From positions 54,068,230-54,132,229 of the forward strand of contig OZ034968.1 in the NCBI GenBank assembly GCA_964030785.1: DNA of 64,000 nt, given 5' to 3'. The notes beneath the pieces are model-generated. The model had not been told where the DNA came from and made no database searches. It was given only the letters and a program-made list of their open reading frames with translations. The stretch comes from Siderastrea siderea (taxonomy: Eukaryota > Cnidaria > Anthozoa > Scleractinia > Rhizangiidae). The position numbers were made by a program, and so were the translations under genes. Positions 54,701-63,131 of this stretch are shown piece by piece (within the stretch, counting starts at the first letter, position 1; every line of letters begins with the position of its first letter).

Positions 54701-57700
54701 CACCAGTAGCGTGCGCCAGGCCACTTTTAAAAAATTAAAATTTGAAATATTTGAAAGAAGGAAAAGAAGAAAGTACAAAGAAATACAAAATTACATGTAC
54801 ATTGTATGTAAATTTATTTTATAGTTTATTGAAGTATACTTGTTATATTTAAAATTTAATGTAAGAACCCTGGTAGAAATTCTGCCCAGGATCCTAATAA
54901 GATCCTAATAGGATCCTAACAGGATCCTGTAGGATCTTAACCAGGATCCTGATAAGATCCTATATAAGATCCTGTAGGATCCTGTAGGATCCTGTAGAAT
55001 CCTGTTAGGATCCTATAGGATCCTGTTTAAGATCCTATAGGATCCTAAGTAGGATCCTAAACAAGATCCTACAGGATCCTAAACAGGATCCTGGACAATC
55101 TTAAGCAGGATCCTGAAAGACTTTACAGGATCCTGAGTATTATCCTAAACAACATGGTGCCATTTAGGATCCTGGGTAGGATCCTGTGTGAACTTACAGG
55201 ATCCTGTAGGATCCTGTAGGATCCTATAGGATCCTAGAAAATCCTGTAGGATCCTGTATAGGATTTCTACCAGGGAATACAAAAGCCACCTTGTTAGAAG
55301 GGTTGGTCCCTTATTTCCAGATCAAATTAAATTGGAAATGTGGATTGATTTGTGAAAGGATAATTAATGATAGCCAGCCTTCAAAGCAAAGTTGAGATAA
55401 ATTGGAACAATTTGGATTTCAAGGAAATAATTTTATTGTTACTGTTTAGTCTCCTTCTTTTGACCAAGTCCTTCAATTCCATTTGCTCATAGTAAAGCAT
55501 TAAGCAACATTCTAATTAAATATATAGCTACAAACTATTCTTTTGTGTGCATTATTTTTTATGCAATTGTAATCATGTATACACATCTATGCAAACTCGA
55601 TTTGCATTGGTAATTAATACCCTGGGGATTATGCAAATGAGACTATAAAAGAGGTTACATGTGCTCCACCCCATCACTCTACTCGAGGCTGCGAGAGTGA
55701 AGTGTTTGGCGTACGTTTTTTAACCCGACTTACATGTACTCGATGGCTGAGGCAGATCAAGCTCCTCATGCTGCAGGAGCAGAAGAAATTGCAGCTCAAG
55801 TGAACCCGCCAGTGCAGGCGCCGGCTCAACAAGCGGGTGAGATTCAACCAGCTGCTGGGGCTCAACCGGTGTTACAAGCGAATTGAGGTACGGTATTATT
55901 TTTGTTCTGGTTTGAACGTTACGCTTTTGGGGCTCTTCAAGTCCTTAGTTTGTTGGCTGATATTTGTGCTGATTATGCCTGTGAGGTTTGTCTGCGTGGT
56001 GTGGCTTTTTACTATTTTAACTTAATGCCTGTGAGGCTCGCTGCGTGGCAAAATGTTTATAGAATATTGCCTGTGTGGCTTGCCTGTGCGGTGAATTTGT
56101 TTAACTAATATTGCCTGTGAGGCGGAATGTTTATCTAATATTGCCTGTGTGGCGAAATATTGATCTAATATTGCCTGTGTGGCTTGCCTGTGCGGTGAAA
56201 TGTTTATCTAATATTGCCTGTGCGCCGGAATGTTGGTCTAATATTGCCTGTGAGGCATGCCTGTGGGGTGAAATGTTTATCTAATATTGCTTGTGTGGCT
56301 TGCCGGTGCGGCAAAATGTTTATCTTATATTGCCTGTGTGGCTTGCCTGTGCGGTGGAATGTTTATCTTATATTGCCTGTGTGGCTTGCCTGTGCGGTGG
56401 AATGTTTATCTAATATTACCTGTGGGGCTTGCCTGTGCGGCAAAATGTTTATCTAATATTGCCTGTGAGGTTTGGCTGTGCGGTGAAACGTTTATCTAAT
56501 ATTGCCTGTGCGGCGAAAATTTTTGATCTATTGCCTGTGAAGCTTGACTGTGCGGTGAAATGTTTATCTATTATTGCCTGTGTGGCTTGCCGGTGCGGCG
56601 AAATGTTTATCTTGTATTGCCTGTGTGGCTTGCCTGTGCGGTGGAATGTTTATCTAATATTGCCTGTGGGGCTTGCCTGTGCGGCGAAATGTTTATCTAA
56701 TATTGCCTGTGAGGTTTGCCTGTGTGGTGAAATGTTTATCCAATATTGCCTCACTTGTGGTTTGCCTGCGTGGTGAAGTGTTTAGACTATCTAATATTGC
56801 CTGCATGGCTTGCCTGTGCGGTGAAATGTTTATCTAATATTGCCTGTGAGGTTTGCCTGCGCGGTAAATTTGTTTTGGTATTGCTTGTGTAGTGAAAGAT
56901 TTTTTGTTCTGTTAATACCTGTGAGGCTTTTTGCGTGTGCCTGAGAGGCTCGTTGGCGTGGTGAATTTTGCCTTTGCGACGATATTGATTTAAGATTGCC
57001 TGTGTGGTTTGCTCCGTGAAGTTATGCTAATGTTTGCCTTTTGAATTCTTCATGCGTGAAAATGTTTTTTCCTGTTGTGCCTTAGAGGCCTCTCGGCGTG
57101 TTAAATTTTTTGTATTGGCAGGTGCTCGTGAGATTTGTTGGCGTGGCAAATTTGCCACAGTAATTTATGCCTGAGTGGTACTATTGTATTTACGCCGCTT
57201 GTGTTGTTTGCTTGAGAAGTGAAATTCTGTTGTTGATGTCTGTGAGACGTGTCTGTGAGCGAATTGGTTAGCCTGTGAGGTTCGCTGACATTTTTAAACT
57301 TTTAGGGATAATACCTTTGTGTTTGTTTGTAGGGCACTTTTTGTGCTCTTAAATTCATCAATTTGAGCTTCGCCTGCGAGGCAATTTGGTACTGTTTATA
57401 GTTATTTTGGCGGCTTGCGTGTGTCAAGAATGTATTGCTAATGCTTGCCCTTATTTTTGCTGTGGTAAGGTTTTGTACTCAAAGTGAAGGAAAACTAATA
57501 GAAACAGAAAATGGCACTTATATTTTTTATGATTATCTGTGCTGTCTGCTTTTGTTCTACTTGATGCTTGTATGGTGTAATTATGTGACGGAATGTATTT
57601 GGCCTTCATTAATTGTGTCTTAGCATGTTTGTGTTATTAATTTGTATACTAATGGTAATGTTTAATAATAACAATAGTAATACAATAACAATAATAATAA

Positions 57701-60700
57701 TGATAATTAATAATAAATAATGCTATCTATGGTCTTATAATGGTCATATGATGTTAATAGTCGTGTTGCTCGGAGTGTACAACGTATGGAAGGGAAAACG
57801 TTTGGAAAATAAGATTGATAATAAATGTATCCTCTTGGATTTATTATGCAGGAAGAGAATGATATGTTGCGAGTCATGCGGAGGCTGGAGGCTTTAGAGA
57901 ACTCCCAGAAGGCTTCAGTTGAGTCAGCTTTAGAGGAACTGCAACATTTCATTAAGATGCCCATGTTCAACAAGGAGAAGGCCTTGGATTACCTTATTAA
58001 CTTAAAGATTGTGGCGAAAGAGTCGAATCATCCCAAGTCGGGATTCTTCAACGCGGTGTTGCAGGCTATGAAGGATAAAATTAGGGTCCCGGACTCTCAA
58101 TTCCAGCAGTACCTTCAGGTCCTATTGGGCGACAAAGATCATGAAAAGGTTCTCGATTCGATTGCTAAAGTTGACAAGGCTATGCGAGTGGCAGCTCCTA
58201 GACCCTTCGCGGCTAGGGGTCGTGGGCGTGGTGGCCGAGCCTCGGTTAGATGCTTCGCTTGTAACCAATTTGGTCACTATCAGAGTTATTGCCCTTATCG
58301 GCAGACCGGGAATCAGGCAAAGAAAGGTCGGTTTTCTGGTGGACTGCAGGAGCATCCGAAATTGTGAGACGAGATTAGAACATACTAGGATGGTCGAATG
58401 AATAATGTACTTTCGGGAATGCATAAATAAATATCCATGTCTGTCATGTTTTGTTGTCGCAGTATTTTTGCTTTATTTCGTTGTCCCGTTTTTATTTTCT
58501 TTGGCTATATTTTTCAAATAACTCTTGGTCAGGGTGAGTGACTCCTGCTGGTTTACCGTATATCTCGGTAGCCACCAGACGTTCTGCTCTCAGACGTGTT
58601 GAAGTCGCTCTCTCCTGGTCGGGAACCCCAGTTTTTCCTCTAGATTTCTTTGTTTTATACTTATTTATCTGGAATTGGTTGGTTTAAGGTAAAATCTTTA
58701 TTTAAACCCGTTTTTTCTACCTAGATGGTGGGTCGTAAGAGAAAATCCATGGTCTCCAGTGAAGGGATTCTGGAACAAGCAAGTCACTGGGTAGAGTTCC
58801 GGAATCAGGTTAAGGGTATCAAGCCGAGAATCAATTCGAATTGGGTGGATATAAACGGGGTTCCTGACCAGGAGGGAGTGATGGAGGTAGTGCATTGCAG
58901 TGCTTTCAATAAGCACCGACGGCCGACGAAAAGCGTCGGCTATTTCGCTCAGAGAAATCGGCTACTTTTCCCCTAAATTGAAGTAATTACAGGAAGATTC
59001 TTTCAAAGCTCCTGTTGATACAGTCGGTTACTCTACTCAAACCAGCTGCCTACTTCAAATTTTATTGAAACCCCTGGCATTGGAAGGACGTGCTCTCGGG
59101 CGTGTCTCCCGATTGAGGAGGCCTTTAAATTGAGAGATCCCGATCATTTTTCGGTTGGTGGTTTACATCAAAACGTTGAGGCTTGGGATAATGTTCTCGA
59201 GGGCCATCCCCTAGCGGAACCTTTAATGGTAGAACCGTCCAAACCAAGACTTTGCATCGATGCCAGATTTCTGAATCTTTGGATGAGAGATATGCCCTTC
59301 TCTCTTGATAAATTGGCGGACGTACCCAGATTTATATACAAGGGCTCGTTTATGACCAAGTGCGATGACAAATCTGGCTATGACCACGTGCTCCTTTCCG
59401 AGAAGTCCCAGACCTACTTTGGTTTCAGCTTTGGGGGTTTATGGCTGGTCTGTACGACTTTGCCTTTTGGATGGAAGATTTCACCCTATATTTATCACAC
59501 TATTGGTCTTGCTGCCTCGGGTTTCCTGAGAGCTAAAGGGATCCCTTGCTCTTTTATATATCGATGACCGTTTAAATGGGGAACTTTTGACTTCCAGTGG
59601 TCCTTGGTCGCAGCTCCCCCTTAACAGATCAAGGGAATACCGTCTACTTGCAGCAAGGGCAGCCTTGTTTGTTGTGCTCTCGATTTTGGTAGAGCTCGGC
59701 TATACCATTGGCATAAAGAAGTCCGTTTTATCTCCGACTACAGTACTCGAGTACCTGGGTCTTGTTGTCGATTCTGAAAAATTGTCCTTTCTGATACCTG
59801 TTCGCAAGATCGAGTCTTTTGCTGCATTGAGGGAGGACATTCTTGCCTGTAAGTCTTGGGTGGCTCTCAAGACCTTGCACACTTCCAGGGGAAGTGTATT
59901 TCATTTTCGCTAGCTGTGCCAATGGCAAAGCTGTTTATTAGAGAAATGAGTTCCGCCATTGCGAGAGCCCCAGCTAATGGCCAGGTACCCTTGAACGAAT
60001 TCCTTAAGGAGGAGTTGTCCTATTGGCGTTTCTTGGATAATTGGGAACAATATCTCCCTTGGAAAGAAGAGAAACATTACACCGTCTCCCTCTCTACCGA
60101 CGCTTCCGGCCATGGTTGGGCTTGTGTTTTGCATCTTCCATCCGGCGATCAGAGCTTTAGAGATTATTGGAACCCGGACCAGGGAGAGCTTTTTATATCA
60201 TCTAAGGAAATGCTGGCTTTGGTTCATGCTATCAAGGCGCTCCCACAAGAAATTCGCAACGGTAGACTTGACACCTATGTTGATAGTCAAGTTATGATTG
60301 GTGCCTGGAATGCGCAGGGAAGTAAGAAATCCCCTCAACTGACGAGAGTCACAAAGCAGCTGTTTTTTGCGTTGTCGTCACGCAACATTCAACTTAACCT
60401 GCAGTACCTTCCGTCCCAGGAGAACCAGGCAGATGCGCCATCTTGAAGGCTGTCTCCCCTTGATGTTAAATTGTCGGTCACGGCCTTTGCAGCGGTGGAT
60501 CAGGCTTTTGAGGGGTCAGGCGGACACTCCTTTGATTTAATGGCTCTCGATTCGAATGCTCCTATGGGTAGGAATGGTATTCCACTGCCGCACTTTACCC
60601 CTTTTCTTAGCCCTTGTTCCGCGGGAGTAAACCTTTTTTGTCAGGATCTACGGTCTGTGAGCCAGATGTCTAATCCGTACGTTTTTCCTCCTTTCGGCCT

Positions 60701-63131
60701 GATTGGTCCCGTTTTAAAGTTTTTGTATGGTTTCAAGATCCCCTTTACAGTTAGTAATAATTCCGGAGTTTAATCCTCCTTTATTTTGGTGGCCGGAACT
60801 TATGGCTCGTTGTTCCGACAAGCTGTGCCTCGGCGAGCAGGGGGACATGGATGTCCTTCTCACCCCCTCGAGGTCTGGTTATAGACCGACTCCATGCACG
60901 ACTTCTATGTGGGCATGCCGGGTATCTCGTTTCTAGATTGTGCCAGGCTTTGTGGACTTCAGTAATATTTTCCACATTTCGTTTCCTTGCAGACTTTGCC
61001 TAGGGTCCCGAAGTTATATACTCCATCTGTAGGGTGTCCTGTATGCGGTTACCCGAATGACGAACATTTCAAATTTTGCCAGCAATGTGGCTATGTGAGG
61101 CGATTTGTTAGGGACCATGTTCAGTCGCCCGCAAAGAAATGTAAGATTGATGAAGGCAACATTGCAGAGCGTCTACATACAGCAATTGTCTCAGCAGTGA
61201 TCCTCTTCTCGTTACGCTAAACAGAAATCGGCTTTGGAACTTGAGCTTGGCCAATTCCTTGCGAGCCTGACGACGCCAAAATCTCTTTCTTCTGCTCTCC
61301 CTGCTGATATCAAAGCCTTCCTTGTTTGGAAAGATCGCGGTGGAAAAAACCAAGGTCCACCAACCGGCTTGCCCAGCAGTGTCTCAAACAGGGATGTCTT
61401 GTGCTTGTCCAAAGAGACTTGCTTTTGGAACAGTTGACTCGTTAATTGGGAAACTTCGTGCAGTATTTGTTGAACATGGCAGGGGTTCAGAGTGGCATTC
61501 CTTACTTGGTGTGGGGAACCCAGCGGCTTGTCGTTCAGTAAAAACCTACCTTGCAGATGTTCGAGAGGAACAACTTAGGGCTAGAATTACGCCTCGTCAA
61601 GCGGAACCATTATTATATTAAGCGATTTAAGAGTTATTTCTGGTTATTTAGAAAAGATGCTTTTGAATAGCTCAGTGCTGAGTGCGATACAAGTCTTTAT
61701 TTGTGCGAGAGATCAAGCTCTCTTTAAGACCTTATTTTTTGCGGGTGATCGAGCAGCAGATTTATTGCAAGTTAAGGTATCTGATTTTTTACGCTTTCCC
61801 GATGATTCTGGATTTTTATTTAATCATGTTTGGACGAAATCTTTGAGGTCAGGAGATGCCAATGTTTTTGCGTTTAAATGAGGTTCCAATACATCAGTTT
61901 GTCCAGTACGGGGTCTGGAAATGTACTTTAATATTTGAAAACTTCTGGGTATAAGGTTGTTCCCGGGCTTCCTTTTCCGCTCGGTAACGAAATCAAATTT
62001 GGTGGGTCCTCATTGTTTAGAGTCAGCGGCCGCTCAGGCGAGATTGAAAATTTACACTTCCATATTAAGTAAACAACTGTCTAGCGACCACTTTACCCTT
62101 CATGGCTTTCGTAGTGGGGCGGCCGTGTCTCTAGCCCTCGAGGGTGTAAGCCTCCACGAAATCATGGATCACGTGGGGTGGAGAAGTAGTAAAACGGCTT
62201 TACACTACATCAAGCTTAAACAAGTTGTAAATCCGGCGGGAGCGGCAGCTAAACTGGCAGACTTGCCCTTGGAATCAGGAGAGTCATACAAACGTCTTAA
62301 TAATTTGAAGGGATTTTCTCAGGCCTTTCCGAATGCTTAGTACAAGGCTGGACACTTGAACACTGTTTTTCTAAATTGATAATTATCAAGTGTTAGTTGT
62401 GTTAAGTATAATTATCTTAGTGTTTAAGTATAATTATGTTACGATAAGTAAGGATTGGGAAGAGTAAAGTTCATGTTGGTGTTCTGAAAGTGAGAAAAGT
62501 AATTAAAACATCTTATGGTGTTAGAAGGATGAGAATGGTGGTAAGCTTGGGGAAGGCCAGAGCGATTCTCCATATCTTATTACCATGTCATTAATAACAA
62601 TACCCAGGGTAGAATATTACACTATGCAAACTCGATTTGCATTGGTAATTAATACCCTGGGGATTATGCAAATGAGACTATAAAAGAGGTTACATGTGCT
62701 CCACCCCATCACTCTACTCGAGGCCGCGAAAGTGGAGAGTTTGGCTACCCACCCTCCCCCCCAATCGAGTAAGTCGGGTTGACCCCCTCAGCTCCTATCC
62801 TCGCCTGGTCTTGGGCTTGTCCCAGGCCAGAGCGATTCTCCATATCTTATTACCATGTCATTAATAACAATACCCAGGGTAGAATATTACACTGTGTACA
62901 GCCACTGTATGGGTAGAGCAGTATATTTTCAGTTGATTTCTGAGTTTTATTTACTTTTAATTTTCTTGCAGGGAAGGATGGAAAAGATGGACAAAATGGT
63001 AAGTTTACTATAATTCAAGTCTGTCAATACACTTTTGGAAACATTCCTCTCCTCTAAAAAACCTGTACCTAGTGACCAAAATGTCATTTTTTCTACTCCC
63101 ACAGGAAAAGATGGTCGTGATGGAGTAAACG
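45694..63131 (+). CDS. Collagen-like/EAR paralogue (gene 2), first four exons; runs past window
   Basis: Exons 45694-45777, 48611-48677, 62972-62998 and 63105-63131 have exactly the lengths and phases of gene 1 exons 1-4 (84, 67, 27, 27 nt). Exon 1 encodes a near-identical signal peptide (MFRFFFVLALAIFLAASFG). Exon 2 encodes a related Cys-containing segment with HVGCCKD. Exons 3-4 encode GKDGKDGQN and GKDGRDGVN. Intron sizes are about 2833, 14294 and 106 bp, against 184, 141 and 90 in gene 1. The missing exons should lie beyond 64000, since nothing matching exon 5 was found after 63131. Same strand and order indicate a tandem duplication. No defect is visible in the exons present. Confidence 0.8.
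47062..48335. mobile_element. Long inverted-repeat (fold-back) element in gene 2 intron 1
   Basis: The left arm (47062 to about 47358) and right arm (about 47990-48335) are inverted copies, roughly 90% alike by eye, the right one about 55-60 bp longer. The outer ends are tandem CCTATGGCCCACC-type units. A second, smaller inverted pair lies inside (GTACAGATGTTTTTT at about 47376 and its complement at about 47610). Plus ORF 47183-47494 and minus ORF 47869-48189 encode the same peptide from the two arms, an effect of the inverted repeat. There is no transposase. Confidence 0.75.
48611..48677 (+). CDS. Gene 2 exon 2
   Basis: 67 nt from acceptor TTTTTACTAG to donor GTTAGT, ending in phase 1 like its gene 1 counterpart (32804-32870). 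It encodes TNGPTIKPKTCETVSHVGCC, then KD. Confidence 0.8.
48678..49252. other. Start of gene 2 intron 2
   Basis: Intronic AT-rich sequence with a G run near 48933. No feature is recognised before the hAT-like terminal repeat at 49253; AACAAT at 49247-49252 is its target duplication. Confidence 0.5.
49253..51003. mobile_element. hAT-like element, CAGGGTTCAAAATA ends, 6-bp duplication
   Basis: The terminal inverted repeats CAGGGTTCAAAATA are perfect for 14 bp. The flanks are AACAAT (49247-49252 and 51004-51009). The CAGGG start suggests hAT. At 1751 bp it carries no transposase but holds a Penelope remnant, so it is non-autonomous. Confidence 0.75.
49440..49950 (-). pseudogene. Penelope-like element RT fragment
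   Basis: On the minus strand, WKRYIDD (RT box C, at about 49921-49944) is followed in shifting frames by KKEMEEFVVLANSHHPT, DKEISFLDTTVFKDERFN and, nearer 49500, KILPFVTTYHPAVPN. This is the typical order of a Penelope-like reverse transcriptase. Frameshifts and stops occur throughout. Confidence 0.75.
51010..51735 (+). pseudogene. CR1/L2-like LINE RT C-terminal fragment
   Basis: In order: KMRFE-like QMRFEATKC; YCKYLGVTVTETLSWSKHCDE; NRVLGIVRRNL; SLVRPLVNYG; then after a frameshift IESIQRKAARFVMNDY and LKQLNWISLEKQR; then a further stretch with VWNQLPACVV near 51650. This is the thumb and tail of a non-LTR reverse transcriptase. It begins directly after the hAT-like element and is 5'-truncated. 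Confidence 0.8.
51736..52250. other. Intronic interval without recognised features
   Basis: No gene seen. ORFs at 51731-51934 and 51916-52362 have no domain. Confidence 0.4.
52251..54722. mobile_element. DNA transposon-like unit, GGCCTGG ends, TTTAGGCACA arrays
   Basis: 27-bp terminal inverted repeats (52251-52277 and 54696-54722, one mismatch) containing GCACGCTACTGGTGTACAC. Near each end is a cluster of about ten degenerate direct copies of TTTAGGCACA (52360-52510 and 53925-54085), both in the same orientation. The interior is non-coding. Subterminal clusters like this often bind transposase. No clear target duplication. Confidence 0.75.
54868..55275. mobile_element. MITE filled with AGGATCCT palindromes
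   Basis: 13-bp terminal inverted repeats CCCTGGTAGAAAT / ATTTCTACCAGGG enclose about 380 bp made almost wholly of a degenerate 10-12 bp tandem repeat with the palindrome AGGATCCT, more than 20 copies. There is no coding capacity. Target duplication is not evident. Confidence 0.8.
55587..55710 (+). repeat. Ngaro terminal repeat A1 with promoter motifs
   Basis: Contains the octamer ATGCAAAT (55631-55638) and TATAAAAG (55644-55651), 5 bp apart. These suggest the element's pol II promoter. The same motifs recur in A2 at 62666-62673 and 62679-62686. Confidence 0.8.
55743..55887 (+). CDS. Short leader ORF of Ngaro element
   Basis: The ORF opens with MAEADQAPHAAGAEE and is rich in Ala, Gln and Pro, stopping at TGA near 55885. 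It may be a broken Gag N-terminus: an acceptor-like TTATTATGCAG precedes the Gag frame at 57852, but the available donor GCGG/GTGAGA is in the wrong phase. Real coding status is uncertain. Confidence 0.35.
55960..56880 (+). repeat. 43-bp minisatellite in Ngaro leader
   Basis: Around 18 units, based on TTGCCTGTGTGGCTTGCCTG followed by a TGCGGTGAAATGTTTATCTAATA-type half. Shorter units of about 27 bp lack one GGCTTGCCTGTG step. Open frames across it (56214-56776) are repeat artefacts rich in Cys and Leu. Confidence 0.9.
56881..57824. other. Ngaro 5' region between minisatellite and Gag
   Basis: Degenerate continuation of the TGCCTGTGAGG motif fades by about 57420. An (AAT)n-like microsatellite lies at 57662-57722. 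No gene seen. Confidence 0.5.
57825..58367 (+). CDS. Ngaro Gag-like protein with zinc knuckle
   Basis: 180 residues from an ATG at 57825. The N-terminal half is helical and charged (residues 10-60, LEALENSQKASVESALEELQ). An RG-rich stretch (RGRGRGG, about 131-137) precedes a CX2CX4HX4C zinc knuckle at C143, C146, H151 and C156. It would package element RNA. The frame is intact. It ends shortly after the knuckle, so length may be reduced. Confidence 0.75.
   Translation: MYPLGFIMQEENDMLRVMRRLEALENSQKASVESALEELQHFIKMPMFNKEKALDYLINLKIVAKESNHPKSGFFNAVLQAMKDKIRVPDSQFQQYLQVLLGDKDHEKVLDSIAKVDKAMRVAAPRPFAARGRGRGGRASVRCFACNQFGHYQSYCPYRQTGNQAKKGRFSGGLQEHPKL
58725..59586 (+). pseudogene. Ngaro reverse transcriptase, N-terminal half
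   Basis: An ORF at 58725-58976 (MVGRKRKSM...) is followed by stops, then the RT frame 59130-59567. That carries KPRLCIDARFLN, FMTKCDDKSGYDHV, FGFSFGGLWLV and TTLPFGWKISPYIYH, in the order seen in DIRS-type RTs. A frameshift near 59550 displaces the catalytic YIDD (59557-59568) out of the frame. Confidence 0.85.
59587..60446 (+). pseudogene. Ngaro RT end and RNase H
   Basis: The RT thumb (EYLGLVVDSEKLSFLIP) is in 59587-59913. A second frame, 59856-60446, carries RNase H with STDASGHGWAC (about 60100), ELFISSKEMLALVHAI, DTYVDSQVMIGAWN and, at the end, ENQADAPS followed by a stop where Arg is usual. The pieces overlap in two frames, so a frameshift lies near 59880. Confidence 0.82.
60987..61220 (+). 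pseudogene. Ngaro zinc ribbon and recombinase linker
   Basis: CPVCGYPNDEHFKFCQQCG at about 61038-61094 is a double CxxC zinc ribbon preceding the recombinase. Upstream, 60471-60773 is an open frame continuing from RNase H without a recognised domain. The frame closes at 61220 and the recombinase continues elsewhere. Confidence 0.6.
61234..62340 (+). pseudogene. Ngaro tyrosine recombinase (broken)
   Basis: The N-terminal helical part is split over 61234-61437 and 61322-61621. The first catalytic Arg lies in FFAGDRAADLLQVK (about 61740). The C-terminal box is intact in 61957-62340: HGFR at 62101-62112, HVGW at 62170-62181 and the nucleophile Tyr at 62206-62208 in ALHYIKL. So R, HxxR, H/W and Y are all present, but at least three frame breaks separate them. 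The enzyme would join the circular cDNA to target DNA. Confidence 0.85.
62554..62893 (+). repeat. Ngaro 3' repeats B1-A2-B2
   Basis: B1 62554-62623 abuts A2 62622-62745, which repeats A1 with few changes. B2 62824-62893 repeats B1. The B unit ends TACCCAGGGTAGAATATTAC. Between A2 and B2 is a 78-bp spacer with a C run. Confidence 0.88.
62972..63131 (+). CDS. Gene 2 exons 3 and 4: collagen triplets
   Basis: Exon 3 (62972-62998) and exon 4 (63105-63131) are each 27 nt, three Gly-X-Y triplets, with acceptors TTTCTTGCAG and CTCCCACAG and donors GTAAGT and GTGTGT. They match gene 1 exons 3 and 4. Confidence 0.82.

Larger units (their letters stand above)
55587..62893 (+). mobile_element. Ngaro-type (DIRS order) tyrosine-recombinase retrotransposon
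   Basis: Split direct repeats in the order A1 (55587-55710), body, B1 (62554-62623), A2 (62622-62745), B2 (62824-62893). A copies are 124 bp and B copies 70 bp. This A1-pol-B1-A2-B2 layout and a tyrosine recombinase instead of integrase define the PAT/Ngaro type. The body has a leader minisatellite, a Gag ORF, RT, RNase H, a zinc ribbon and a recombinase. RT and recombinase frames are broken. It inserted in intron 2 of gene 2 and explains half of that intron. Confidence 0.88.

Noticed and set aside
56214..56776. Cys-rich ORFs of 70-115 residues
   Set aside because: They are translations of the 43-bp minisatellite in the Ngaro leader; repeated Cys comes from the TGCCTGTG unit.
55743..57860. 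Intron joining the short Ngaro leader ORF to Gag
   Set aside because: The donor GCGG/GTGAGA ends in phase 1 whereas the Gag acceptor needs phase 0, so the join would hit a stop.
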